From assembly GCF_001418005.1 (NCBI RefSeq), contig NZ_LIOL01000006.1, forward strand, positions 242,042 through 306,041: DNA of 64,000 bases, given 5' to 3'. The stretch is from Chelatococcus sambhunathii. GTDB taxonomy: Bacteria; Pseudomonadota; Alphaproteobacteria; Rhizobiales; Beijerinckiaceae. Below, piece after piece: positions 33,293 to 41,668 of this stretch. The translations under genes were made by a program, and so were the position numbers. Numbering within the stretch: the first letter of the stretch is position 1; the number at the start of each line of letters is the position of its first letter. The notes below the pieces were generated by a model. It was not told the origin of the DNA and made no database searches. It was given only the letters and a program-made list of their open reading frames with translations.

Positions 33293-33845
33293 AATATCCT
33301 CTACTCGGTTCTGAGCGCGGATTGATCGAGGGCAGGACGCGTTTTTTGGGCTGCCGGATCGTCTCGGCGCGATGCGGCGGATCTGGGTCGGACGCGATGC
33401 CGATGAGGCCGGCCGTCAAATTCCGGCACCGGGAAAGCGCCCCCGAAAAGCGCCCGCTCTACAAAAGCCGCCGTGACGCTCGGCGCCATGGCGCCTTACG
33501 GCTTACGAAACGCAATCTGTGCAAATTCACAGAATTACAAATACTTCAACTGTATACATCATTATCCGAAAAACATTCCTGCACTGGGAACGATCGCACT
33601 TGGCCTAAGCATCAACAATAATTGCGATCGGCAGCATTGATAAGATTTTATATTTCCATGCCGCCGCAGCGAGCCGTAGCGCCAGCCGCTCCCATGGCCG
33701 GCGCCGTCGAGCAGTGTAGCGCCGATTAACGGTGGCAAAACTCATCCGTCACGCAAAACGATTGCAAACGGCGCAGGGAGAAGGCGACGTGCCGCATCGG
33801 TCAGGCGCTGAGCAGGACCTGAGCGGCGGGCCGATCGAGTGGCGA
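33293..33845. other. AT-richer intergenic region between the autotransporter and tetR genes
   Basis: About 550 bases with no credible gene. Visible structure: a perfect 14-base palindrome GGCGCCATGGCGCC at 33482, TTACG direct repeats at about 33496-33506, a TCTGTG/CACAGA dyad (33516-33533), and an 8-base inverted repeat CGATCGCA/TGCGATCG (33591-33598 and 33623-33630). Bases 33500-33660 are markedly AT-rich and probably hold the autotransporter promoter, but no clear -35/-10 pair could be fixed. Confidence 0.55.
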
Positions 33846-34544
33846 TCACGGCGCCTGCGCAGGCATCATCAGCGCCTTTGCGAAGCCGTTCTCCACGAAG
33901 CGGATGCTCCCGTCAGGCAGGCCGAGGATGCGGTCGAGGGCGATGCCGTGCATGCGCAGCCGCTCATCGAGCGCCGCGGCCGCCGCCTCCCCCTCCAGCG
34001 TGTCGGCCGCATTGACGGCGCGGGCGACGGCATCGTGCGTGCTTGCACCCAGGGTGAGGATGATCTCGGCGACAGCCTGTACATCCGGCACGTCGAAGAT
34101 GCCCTCCTCCTGTCCCTGCGCGATGATGCGGGCGAGCGCCGGCAGCGTCACGGCGCCGACGGCGGCGTTCAGCCGGTGGTAGAGCACCAGGTTGCCGGGC
34201 CGGAAGATGACGTAGAACATGGCCCGGATGGCCGGCGCCTGCTCCACCTTGAGACGGCGGGCTCGACTGAGGAAGGCGTTGAGCCGCGTGAGCGCATCGA
34301 GCCCCGGCTCGTCGAGAATCGCCTGCAGCTGGGCGAGGCTTTCACGCGCCATCGCCTCGGCGAGCGCCTCCAGCACATCCTCCTTCGATGCGAAGTGATG
34401 ATAGAAGCCACCCTTGGACATGCCGGCCCGGGCGATGATGTCATTGACCGTGGTCGCTTCGTAGCCGCGCTCGAAGAACAGGTCCCGGGCGGCGTCGAGG
34501 AGCTCCTTGCGGCGCTCCTGCGGATGCTTGACGATGCGGGGCAT
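33846..34544 (-). CDS. TetR-family repressor of the adjacent exporter
   Basis: A 232-residue TetR regulator. The N-terminal HTH reads RDLFFERGYEATTVNDIIAR followed by GMSKGGFYHHFASKEDVLEA; the C-terminal domain is a helical ligand-binding core. The ATG at 34544 is the family start; the frame extends upstream but crosses the operator region. It is divergent from a DevBCA-type exporter operon with two strong dyads in between, the standard layout for local autorepression plus exporter control. Ligand unknown. Confidence 0.93.
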   Translation of the reverse strand: MPRIVKHPQERRKELLDAARDLFFERGYEATTVNDIIARAGMSKGGFYHHFASKEDVLEALAEAMARESLAQLQAILDEPGLDALTRLNAFLSRARRLKVEQAPAIRAMFYVIFRPGNLVLYHRLNAAVGAVTLPALARIIAQGQEEGIFDVPDVQAVAEIILTLGASTHDAVARAVNAADTLEGEAAAAALDERLRMHGIALDRILGLPDGSIRFVENGFAKALMMPAQAP

Positions 34545-34574
34545 GCCTCTTGCCTTAGCGCACTGCTTCTTGAC

Positions 34575-34612
34575 GACCGACCGACGGTCTGTAATATGAC
34601 CGACCGTCGGTC
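34575..34612. promoter_or_regulatory. Twin operator dyads between tetR and the exporter operon
   Basis: Two related 15-base dyads: GACCGACCGACGGTC (34575-34589) and GACCGACCGTCGGTC (34598-34612, a perfect 7+1+7). Their centres are 23 bases apart, just upstream of the tetR start. Two homodimers bound on nearly the same helix face would fit a TetR repressor. Confidence 0.75.
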
Positions 34613-34758
34613 TGAAACATAGCGCCGGCACCGCCTCGGCCGCAACCTGCATTTTCCGCCGGCTGACGCAGCGCAAGGCGGAACGCGCCCCGCGCAGGTC
34701 ATGATGAAGCACCGCGCGGGCAAAGGCCTCCCGCACCGGAGGCGTTCGGAGAAACGTC

Positions 34759-35757
34759 GTGAAGACTTCGCGCATCCTCGTCGTCATGGGGCTCGTCGCC
34801 GCCGGCGCAGCTGGCGTCTGGTCCTTCATGCGCCCGACGAGCGTCGAACTCGTCGCCCCGCGGCGCGGGGACGCCGCCGAGATCGTCTATGCGACTGGCG
34901 TCGTCGAGCCGCGCACCTGGGCCAAGGTCACACCGCTCATCCGCGAGCACATCGTGGAGCTGTGCAACTGCGAGGGTCAGGATGTCGAGGAAGGCGCCGT
35001 GCTCGCCCGCCTCGACAGTCGCCAGGCCGATGCGACCCTGGCCGAATTGCGGGCCCGCGAGCGCTTGGCTGCAACAGAGTACGAACGCCTGTCGGTGCTC
35101 ATCGAGCGCAATGCGGCCAGCCAGCAGGCGCTCGATCGGGCACGCAGCGAGATCAACCAGGCGGAAGCGCTCATTTCCGGTCACAAGGCGCGGCTCGAGA
35201 ACTACGTGCTGCGCGCACCGATGTCCGGGGTGGTGTTGCGGCAGGACGGCGAGGTGGGGGAGATCGCCGAGCCCGGCACCGTGCTGTTCTGGGTGGGCAA
35301 GCCCAAGCCCCTGCAGGTCGTCGCGGACGTGAACGAAGAGGATATCCCGCGCATCGCGGCGGGCCAGCACGTCCTTCTCCAGGCCGACGCCTTCTCCGGC
35401 CGGCAGCTCGAGGCGAGCGTCGATCGGATCACGCCCAAGGGCGACCCGGTCGCCAAGACCTATCGGGTCTACCTCACCCTGCCGGACGATACGCCGCTGA
35501 TGATCGGCATGACAGTCGAAATCAACATCGTCATTCGGGTGGCGGACAACGCCCTGCTGGTGCCGGCCGAGGCGATCCGCGAGAATGCGGTCTTCACCGT
35601 CGCGGACGGTGTGGCGCGCCGCCACCCGGTCACGATCGGCATTCGCGGCCCGCGCGAGGTGGAGGTCCTCTCCGGCCTCGACGACGATCAGCGCATCATC
35701 TCGCCGGTGCCTGAGACGCTCGTCGACGGCGCGAAGGTCAGGCCCGCGGAGCAGTGA
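34759..35757 (+). CDS. HlyD-family periplasmic adaptor subunit
   Basis: A 332-residue membrane-fusion protein: one N-terminal membrane anchor (about residues 5-23), a lipoyl half-motif, a coiled-coil hairpin (about 75-145, rich in Glu/Arg/Ala), then LRAPMSGVVLRQDGEVGEI and a beta-barrel domain. It bridges the inner-membrane pump to the outer membrane. The start is GTG at 34759 with CGGAGA upstream. First gene of an adaptor-permease-ATPase operon of the DevBCA/MacAB type. Confidence 0.9.
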   Translation: MKTSRILVVMGLVAAGAAGVWSFMRPTSVELVAPRRGDAAEIVYATGVVEPRTWAKVTPLIREHIVELCNCEGQDVEEGAVLARLDSRQADATLAELRARERLAATEYERLSVLIERNAASQQALDRARSEINQAEALISGHKARLENYVLRAPMSGVVLRQDGEVGEIAEPGTVLFWVGKPKPLQVVADVNEEDIPRIAAGQHVLLQADAFSGRQLEASVDRITPKGDPVAKTYRVYLTLPDDTPLMIGMTVEINIVIRVADNALLVPAEAIRENAVFTVADGVARRHPVTIGIRGPREVEVLSGLDDDQRIISPVPETLVDGAKVRPAEQ

Positions 35758-35768
35758 GGAAGTGAACC

Positions 35769-37016
35769 ATGCGCCTCCTCCTCGAATTGGCCGTCACGCA
35801 CATCCTCGGGCGGGGACGGCAGACGGTCGTCGCCATCGCCGGCGTCGCGCTCGGCGTCGGTTTCTCCATCGCCATGGCCTCGCTGATGCAGGGCGGCGAG
35901 GACGACTTCATGGCGCAGCTGGTCGACACCATGCCGCACGTGCAGATCACCGACGAGCGCCGCACCGCGCGCCGCCAGCCGGCCGAGGACGTCTTCGCGC
36001 TCGCCGCCATCGCCGGCCTGAGGCCGAAGGAAGACCGGCGCGGCATCCTCAACCCGGCCGAGGTCGGCGCCATGCTGCGCGCCTTCGTGCCCGGCCGCAT
36101 CTCGATGAGCCTCAGGACGCAGGGCGTCGTGCGCTATGCCGGGCGCGATGTCGGCATCAGCATCATCGGCATCGACCCCGAGGAGGAGGCGGCCGTCTCC
36201 TCCGTCGCGGGTGACTTCCTCGAAGGCAGCTTCGCCTCGCTCGCCGGCGGCGGCAACAACATCATCGTCGGCGACCGGCTGGCAGAGCGGCTCGGCGCCC
36301 GGCTCGGCACCACCGTCACGGTCGTCTCGTCGACGGGCCAGTCGCGGGGCTTCAAGATCGTCGGCCTGTTCCACACCGGCACTACCGCCCGCGACGAGGG
36401 CGAGGGCTACGTGCTGCTCAAGAATGCACAGATCCTGAGCGAGCGGCCCAACGCCATCAACGACATCCGCATCAAGCTGGATGACCCGTCCGCCGCACCG
36501 GCGGTCGCCCGGCGCGCGGAGGCGCAGACCGGCTACAAGACCGTGCCCTGGCAGGAGGCGAACGAATCCCTGCTCGAGGCGCTCGTGATCCGCAACGTCA
36601 TCATGTACACGGTGGTCGGCGCCATCATGCTCGTCGCCGGCTTCGGCATCTTCAACATCATCTCGACCATCACCCACGAGAAGGCGCGCGACATCGCCAT
36701 CCTGAAGTCGCTCGGCTTCACGCAAGGGGACATGCGCCGCCTGTTCCTCGTCGAGGGTCTCGCGCTCGGGCTCGGCGGCTCCGCCCTCGGCTGGGTCATG
36801 GGCTTTTCCCTGTGCTATGCCATGTCGCTCGTCCACTTCGAATTGTCGGGCGCGGCGGTGGGGCGCGAGATGACGCGCCTGCCGCTCGCCTGGAGCATCT
36901 GGCACTATGTCATCGCCGCGGGCTTCGCCCTCGCCTCGGCGGCCGTCGCAGGCTACCTGCCGGCGCGCCAGGCGGCGCGGCTCAACCCGGTCGACATCAT
37001 CCGGGGGGCGTCATGA
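35769..37016 (+). CDS. FtsX/MacB-type ABC transporter permease
   Basis: A 415-residue permease with an N-terminal membrane helix, a roughly 240-residue periplasmic domain and three C-terminal helices (FtsX domain: IMLVAGFGIFNIISTITHEK, ARDIAILKSLGFT). This four-helix layout belongs to MacB/DevC/LolC mechanotransmission exporters. It ends PARQAARLNPVDIIRG, a family hallmark. Its stop overlaps the ATG of the ATPase gene by 4 bases. Confidence 0.92.
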   Translation: MRLLLELAVTHILGRGRQTVVAIAGVALGVGFSIAMASLMQGGEDDFMAQLVDTMPHVQITDERRTARRQPAEDVFALAAIAGLRPKEDRRGILNPAEVGAMLRAFVPGRISMSLRTQGVVRYAGRDVGISIIGIDPEEEAAVSSVAGDFLEGSFASLAGGGNNIIVGDRLAERLGARLGTTVTVVSSTGQSRGFKIVGLFHTGTTARDEGEGYVLLKNAQILSERPNAINDIRIKLDDPSAAPAVARRAEAQTGYKTVPWQEANESLLEALVIRNVIMYTVVGAIMLVAGFGIFNIISTITHEKARDIAILKSLGFTQGDMRRLFLVEGLALGLGGSALGWVMGFSLCYAMSLVHFELSGAAVGREMTRLPLAWSIWHYVIAAGFALASAAVAGYLPARQAARLNPVDIIRGAS

Positions 37017-37738
37017 GCCCGCTCATCGAAGCCCGCGGGCTGACCCGCATCCTGCCCGCCACCGTGCCGGTCACCCTCGTGCGCGACGTGTCGCTGACCA
37101 TCGGCGAGCGCGAGTTCATCGCCATCACCGGCCCCTCGGGCTCCGGCAAGTCCTCGCTGCTCTACCTGCTCGGACTGCTCGACGAGCCGACGAAGGGCAC
37201 GCTCAGCCTCGCCGGGCACGCCACGTTGGGCATCCACGACGAAGCACGGGCGAAGCTGCGGCTCGCCACCATCGGCTTCGTCTTCCAGTTCCATTTCCTG
37301 CTGCCGGAATTCACGGCGCGCGAGAATGTCGAGATCCCCATGCGCAAGCTCGGCCGGCTCTCGCCCGGCGAGATGAGTCGGCGCGCAACCGAGCTCCTCG
37401 CGGCCATCGGCCTCGCGGACCATCTCGACAAGCGGCCGGACCAGCTCTCCGGCGGGCAGCGCCAGCGCGTCGCGGTGGCGCGGGCGCTCGCCAACGACCC
37501 GCCACTCGTGCTTGCCGACGAGCCGACGGGCAGCCTCGATTCGACGAGTTCCGAGCAGGTCTTCCTCATCCTCGCCGACCTCGTGCGCCAGCGCGGCAAG
37601 ACCGTCGTCGCCGTCACCCACGACCTCGACATTGCCAGTCGCGTCGACCGACGCATCCACCTCGTCGACGGCAAGGTGGTGAGCGACGACTGCAACAAAG
37701 ACAAGAAGGCGGAGCCCGCTACGCCAGACGCTCGATGA
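37013..37738 (+). CDS. ABC exporter ATP-binding protein (DevA/LolD/MacB type)
   Basis: A 241-residue ATPase: Walker A GPSGSGKSS, Q-loop FVFQFHFLLPEFTARENVE, signature LSGGQRQRVAVARAL, Walker B LVLADEPTGSLD and H-loop VTHD. With the preceding adaptor and permease it forms a three-part exporter, likely for a lipid, glycolipid or toxic compound. The ATG at 37013 overlaps the permease stop. Its 3' end overlaps the convergent DUF72 gene by 20 bases. Confidence 0.93.
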   Translation: MSPLIEARGLTRILPATVPVTLVRDVSLTIGEREFIAITGPSGSGKSSLLYLLGLLDEPTKGTLSLAGHATLGIHDEARAKLRLATIGFVFQFHFLLPEFTARENVEIPMRKLGRLSPGEMSRRATELLAAIGLADHLDKRPDQLSGGQRQRVAVARALANDPPLVLADEPTGSLDSTSSEQVFLILADLVRQRGKTVVAVTHDLDIASRVDRRIHLVDGKVVSDDCNKDKKAEPATPDAR

Positions 37739-38525
37739 GCGCCATCGCGGCCGCCGGATTGGCCACCTTGTGGCCGCTGATGACATAGAGGAAGACGTCC
37801 CGCCCCTGCGGCGCCGCGACATGGCGGGTGACAGTCTCGAGGTCGTCCGGCGCCCCGCCCGCCGCCCAGGCGCGGGCGCGCTCTGCCCAGGCGTCGAGCG
37901 CGGCGGGCGCGTAGCCGAGGTTCTCCCCCTCACTGGTGCCCATGATGCGGGCGTAGACAAAGGGCGCCGTCACGTCGGCGATCTGCGGATATTTGCTATC
38001 TCCGGCAACGACGAGCGCCACCTCGTGCTCGCGCAGGAGGGCGATGAAATCCGGCGAGCGGAAGCTGTCATGGCGCACTTCCACCCCATGGCGCAGGGCG
38101 CGCCCGTCGACGGATTTGGGCAACAGCGCCAGAAAGGCGGCGAAGTCGTCCGGGTCAAATTTCTTCGTCGGGGCGAACTGCCAGTTGATGGGGCCGAGCT
38201 TCTCCCTGAGCTCGATAAGGCCACCCGTGACGAAGCGCTCGATCGATTCGCCAGCCTCGGCCAGCACGCGCCGGTTGGTGGCGAAGCGCGGCCCCTTGAG
38301 GGCGAAGACGAAGCCCTCCGGCGTCTCCTCGCGCCATTTGGCGAAGCTCTCGGGCTTCTGCGAGCCGTAGAACGTGCCATTGATCTCGATGGAGGTGAGT
38401 TTGCGGCTCGCATATTCGAGCTCGCGCTTCTGGGCGAGGCCTTCGGGATAGAAGGTTCCCCGCCAGGGCTCGTAGGTCCAGCCGCCGATGCCGATGCGGA
38501 TGCCGGGCGCTGCGTCTTGCGGCAC
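37719..38525 (-). CDS. DUF72 (YecE-like) protein
   Basis: A 268-residue TIM-barrel-like DUF72 protein. Conserved features are GIGGWTYEPWRGTFYPEG at the N terminus, EINGTFYGSQKPESFAKWRE, and the FALKGPRF segment. The family is widespread and has no established reaction. The start is GTG at 38525 with a GGGAGA ribosome-binding site. It overlaps the 3' end of the exporter ATPase gene on the opposite strand. Confidence 0.9.
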   Translation of the reverse strand: MPQDAAPGIRIGIGGWTYEPWRGTFYPEGLAQKRELEYASRKLTSIEINGTFYGSQKPESFAKWREETPEGFVFALKGPRFATNRRVLAEAGESIERFVTGGLIELREKLGPINWQFAPTKKFDPDDFAAFLALLPKSVDGRALRHGVEVRHDSFRSPDFIALLREHEVALVVAGDSKYPQIADVTAPFVYARIMGTSEGENLGYAPAALDAWAERARAWAAGGAPDDLETVTRHVAAPQGRDVFLYVISGHKVANPAAAMALIERLA

Positions 38526-38687
38526 GTTTCATCTCCCTGCTCGTTGCAGACGGGGCGGCTCCTGCCACGGCCGCAGTCCCTCGGCCACCCGTTTTGCGCG
38601 CGACGATAGCACCGCCGGCACTTCCCTGCAGCCGCGCGCATCCCCCGCGTCTCGAACGACGCCTTCGAGCGGCCGTGCATGTGCAGA

Positions 38688-39515
38688 TCAAGAGCGCGGT
38701 GCTATCGCTGCGCCGAGCGCGGCGGCGGTCGCCTCGTCGGCGGGGAAAAAGGCCTCGATCGCGAGTTCCGCGAGGGTAATGTCGACCGGCGTGCCAAACA
38801 CGGTGGTGGTGGAGAAGAAGGACAATGGGCCGCCCGGCATCGCCAGGCGCAGCGGCACGAGGACGCCGCCGAAATCCTCGATGCCCGCAAGGTGCTTGAC
38901 CTCCTCGCCTTCCTCGGGCGCCGGAAAAGCCTTCAGTTCTTCCATCAGCGCCATGAGGGCGGGATCGGCCGTCACCTCGATCTGATGACGCAGCCGGTCG
39001 AGGAGATGGGCCCGCCATTCGGCGAGGTTGAGGATGTGTGGCGCGAGCCCCGCCGGATGCAGGCTGAGGCGCAGCACGTTGACGGGTGGCTGCTTCAACG
39101 CCTCGTCTGCGACGAGGGCCATGAGCGGCGGCACAGCCGCATTGGCGGCCACCATGGTCCAATGCCGGTCGAGCGCCAGCGCAGGAAAGGGCGCATGGCC
39201 CTCGAGCACGAGGTCGATGGCCCGACGGGCCGGCGCAAGCGCCGGATCGTCGAGGCGCCGCTCGGGATAGACGGGCGCGTAGCCGGCGGCCAGGAGCATC
39301 AGGTTCCGCGCGCGCAGGGGCACGTCAAGGCGCTCGGCAAGCCGCAGGATCATCGCCCGACTCGGCACCGAGCGGCCGCTCTCGATGAAGCTCAGGTGCT
39401 TCTGGGAGATTTCGACGTCGAGAGCGAAGGCGAGCTGGCTGAGCCGGCGGTGCTGCCGCCATTCGCGGATGTGGTCGCCGACCGTGCGGGCGGTGGTGAT
39501 GAAGGGCCTGGTCAT
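38688..39515 (-). CDS. XRE-family regulator with MmyB-like ligand-binding domain
   Basis: A 275-residue protein: N-terminal Cro/XRE HTH (HRRLSQLAFALDVEISQKHL then SFIESGRSVPSR) and a C-terminal PAS-like MmyB domain (LALDRHWTMVAANAAVPPLM). MmyB domains bind fatty-acid-like ligands in characterised members. It is divergent from a small membrane-protein gene and a DUF1330 gene, which are the likely targets. Confidence 0.9.
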   Translation of the reverse strand: MTRPFITTARTVGDHIREWRQHRRLSQLAFALDVEISQKHLSFIESGRSVPSRAMILRLAERLDVPLRARNLMLLAAGYAPVYPERRLDDPALAPARRAIDLVLEGHAPFPALALDRHWTMVAANAAVPPLMALVADEALKQPPVNVLRLSLHPAGLAPHILNLAEWRAHLLDRLRHQIEVTADPALMALMEELKAFPAPEEGEEVKHLAGIEDFGGVLVPLRLAMPGGPLSFFSTTTVFGTPVDITLAELAIEAFFPADEATAAALGAAIAPRS

Positions 39516-39631
39516 GGCCCGACGATAATGCCCCGGCGCTGCTTGCCAATTACCTGCCGCTTAATTGGCACGCCGCCGAGCAAGCGAAATCCTCCTCAGC
39601 GTTCGACAACACGACGCCACGGAGAAACCCC

Positions 39632-40036
39632 ATGACCACCAAGCGCCCCCTGTTCTTCCTGCGCCTTGCGCTTCTCGGCGATGCGGCGGCGAGCGCCGCG
39701 ACCGGCCTTGCGATGGCCGCCGGAGCCGGACTCCTCGACGGGCTTCTCGGCCTGCCAGAGCCGCTGCTGCGTTATGCCGGGCTGTTCCTCGTGCCCTACG
39801 GGCTCTGCGTCGCCTTCGTCGGCACGCGCGAGCGCATCGCTCGCGGCGCCGTGCTCGCCATCGTCGCCATCAACGTCCTGTGGGTCATCGAGAGCCTTGC
39901 CATCCTCATCAGCGGCTGGGTGGCGCCAACCGCGCTGGGCACCGCCTTCGTGCTCCTCCAGGCCGCGGTCGTCGGCGGCTTCGCGGTGGCGCAATGGCTC
40001 GGCTTGCGCCGCGACATCGGCCTGTCGCCGGCCTGA
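39632..40036 (+). CDS. Small four-helix membrane protein of unknown function
   Basis: A 134-residue protein with four hydrophobic helices (about residues 8-30, 42-62, 70-92 and 96-118) and few charged residues outside the loops. No enzymatic motif is visible. It is the first gene downstream of, and divergent from, the XRE/MmyB regulator, and is followed 28 bases later by a DUF1330 gene, suggesting a small regulated operon. The start ATG at 39632 fits the hydrophobic N terminus. Confidence 0.75.
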   Translation: MTTKRPLFFLRLALLGDAAASAATGLAMAAGAGLLDGLLGLPEPLLRYAGLFLVPYGLCVAFVGTRERIARGAVLAIVAINVLWVIESLAILISGWVAPTALGTAFVLLQAAVVGGFAVAQWLGLRRDIGLSPA

Positions 40037-40064
40037 ACATCACGCCCCATCGGAGGAGAAAAAC

Positions 40065-40385
40065 ATGACAACCTTTGCCATCGCCCATCTGCGCTCCGTC
40101 ACCATGGGACCCGCCATCATCGCGTATCTCGAAAAGATCGATGCGACGATCGCGCCCTTTGGCGGCCGCTTCGTCCTGCACGGCGAGCCTGTGGAGCCGC
40201 TCGAAGGCGCCTTCGAGGGCGACCTTGTTATCATTGCCTTTCCCGACCGGGAGAGCGCCCGGGCATGGTACCGCTCGCCAGCCTACCAGGCCATCCTGCC
40301 GCTGCGCACGGAGCATGCGGACGGCGCCGCTTTCCTCGTCGATACGGTCGGCGACGACCATCGCGCCACCGACATCCTCAGGTGA
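40065..40385 (+). CDS. DUF1330 domain protein
   Basis: A 106-residue protein of the dimeric ferredoxin-like DUF1330 family: YLEKIDATIAPFGGRFVLHG, then LVIIAFPDRESARAWYRSPA. Function unknown; the fold resembles small monooxygenases and isomerases. A strong GGAGGAG ribosome-binding site lies 7 bases before the ATG at 40065. Its last 8 bases overlap the convergent ArsR-type gene. Confidence 0.88.
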   Translation: MTTFAIAHLRSVTMGPAIIAYLEKIDATIAPFGGRFVLHGEPVEPLEGAFEGDLVIIAFPDRESARAWYRSPAYQAILPLRTEHADGAAFLVDTVGDDHRATDILR

Positions 40386-41079
40386 CGACGATTCCGAAGT
40401 GCCGGCGCAGGGCCTCCTCACCCTTGCGCGTGACGGCAACGGCGCGGCTGCCCTCGATGCGGCGGATCCAGCCCTCTGCGAAACAGTGGCTGCACAACGC
40501 CGCGCCAACGGCACCGGCCAGATGCGGGCGGCGCTCGCTCCAGTCGAGGCAGGGCCGGCAGAGAACGCGGGCGCGGCGCCCGGCCGTCCGGCCTGCGAGA
40601 TCGATGCCGAGGCTCGCGAGCAGGTCGACGCCGCTCGGCATCAGGGTGGCAGCCTCGGGCTCGATCTCGGCGTGTCCGGCCTCGACCAGCATATCGGCAA
40701 GGGCGACGCCGAGCCGGCCGGCGAGATGGTCGTAGCAGGTGCGGGCACGCCGCAGCGCCGCGTCGCGCGGCCCGACGGTCAGCCTGTGGCCGGGGACGGC
40801 CCGTGTCGCGGCAACCTGCATGATGCCCTCCATCATCTGCGCGACGGCGCGCGAGGCAAGGCGATGATAGCGGTGACGGCCCTGCTTTTCGACAGCGACA
40901 AGGCCGGCCTCGGTCAGTCGGGCGAGATGGCCGCTCGCCGTCTGCGGCGTCACGCCGCCGGCCCGGGCCAGCTCTCCCGCTGTCATCGCCCGCCCGTCCA
41001 TCAGCGCTTGGAGCATCGCCGCCCGCGCAGGCTCCCCCGCAAGCGTCGCAATCTCGGCAAAGGCCGCCGTCGAAACCAT
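40378..41079 (-). CDS. ArsR-like winged-helix regulator with C-terminal CxxC pairs
   Basis: A 233-residue regulator. Residues 1-90 form an ArsR-type winged helix (FAEIATLAGEPARAAMLQAL, then GVTPQTASGHLARLTEAGLV). The C-terminal part carries a CRPC motif and, about 25 residues later, CSHC, so a structural or sensing metal site is likely. The ATG at 41079 is the domain start; the frame continues upstream over the divergent gene and is not coding there. Probably controls the divergent NIPSNAP gene. Confidence 0.85.
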   Translation of the reverse strand: MVSTAAFAEIATLAGEPARAAMLQALMDGRAMTAGELARAGGVTPQTASGHLARLTEAGLVAVEKQGRHRYHRLASRAVAQMMEGIMQVAATRAVPGHRLTVGPRDAALRRARTCYDHLAGRLGVALADMLVEAGHAEIEPEAATLMPSGVDLLASLGIDLAGRTAGRRARVLCRPCLDWSERRPHLAGAVGAALCSHCFAEGWIRRIEGSRAVAVTRKGEEALRRHFGIVVT

Positions 41080-41211
41080 CCGCAGTCTCCCTTCCTGCCG
41101 CACCAGCCTGCCAGATCCGGCTGCATCATGTTTCGGAGGTGACCGTAACATCGGTGCACCGGCGCCGCCCATGGTGGGGACCAGACGATGCATGAAGACA
41201 GGAGCCCCGCC

Positions 41212-41526
41212 ATGACCGTCACCGTCTCCATCCGCTACTGGATCGATCCCTACAAGCGTGATGCCTTCGAAGCCTATGCCCGCAACTGGCTCGACATCAT
41301 TCCCGTCTGCGGCGGCGATCTCGTCGGCTATTTCCTGCCGCATGAGGGCATCAACAACATCGCGTGGGGCCTCATCTCCTTCGAGAGCCTCGCCGCCTAC
41401 GAGGCCTATCGGGCACGGCTCAGGGCCGACGCGGGCGGCGCGGCGAACTTTCGCATGGCCGAGGAGGGGCGGTTCATCCACGCGGAGGAGCGCACCTTCC
41501 TGCGACCCGTCACGCCCGGGCCGTAA
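41212..41526 (+). CDS. NIPSNAP-family protein
   Basis: A 104-residue ferredoxin-like protein typical of bacterial [27 protein letters not shown], then [20 protein letters not shown]. The family has no firm biochemical role; many members sit next to regulators as here. The ATG at 41212 has AGGAG upstream; an in-frame ATG at 41188 is less likely. Divergent from the ArsR-like regulator. Confidence 0.85.
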   Translation: MTVTVSIRYWIDPYKRDAFEAYARNWLDIIPVCGGDLVGYFLPHEGINNIAWGLISFESLAAYEAYRARLRADAGGAANFRMAEEGRFIHAEERTFLRPVTPGP

Positions 41527-41606
41527 CTGGCGCGCCGCTCGAACCTCCGCACTCGAAGCCCTGCCAGAAGGGCGTCGCACATACTTGCCAGTCAACCTGG
41601 AATATG

Positions 41607-41616
41607 TAACATGTTA
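41607..41616. promoter_or_regulatory. TAACATGTTA palindrome upstream of the DapA-like gene
   Basis: A perfect 10-base AT-rich palindrome 53 bases before the start of the DapA-like gene, in an otherwise GC-rich region. It is a plausible regulator site (GntR or LysR type), but no regulator is assigned. Confidence 0.3.
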
Positions 41617-41668
41617 GCCCGTTCCCGCTTGGGCCGTCGGCCCGCTCTCTCGACCGAGGATCTTCGTC

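Noticed and set aside
33482..33630. The palindromes upstream of the autotransporter as a CRISPR or phage attachment site
   Set aside because: Only single short inverted repeats, no regular spacing, no integrase and no repeat-spacer pattern.
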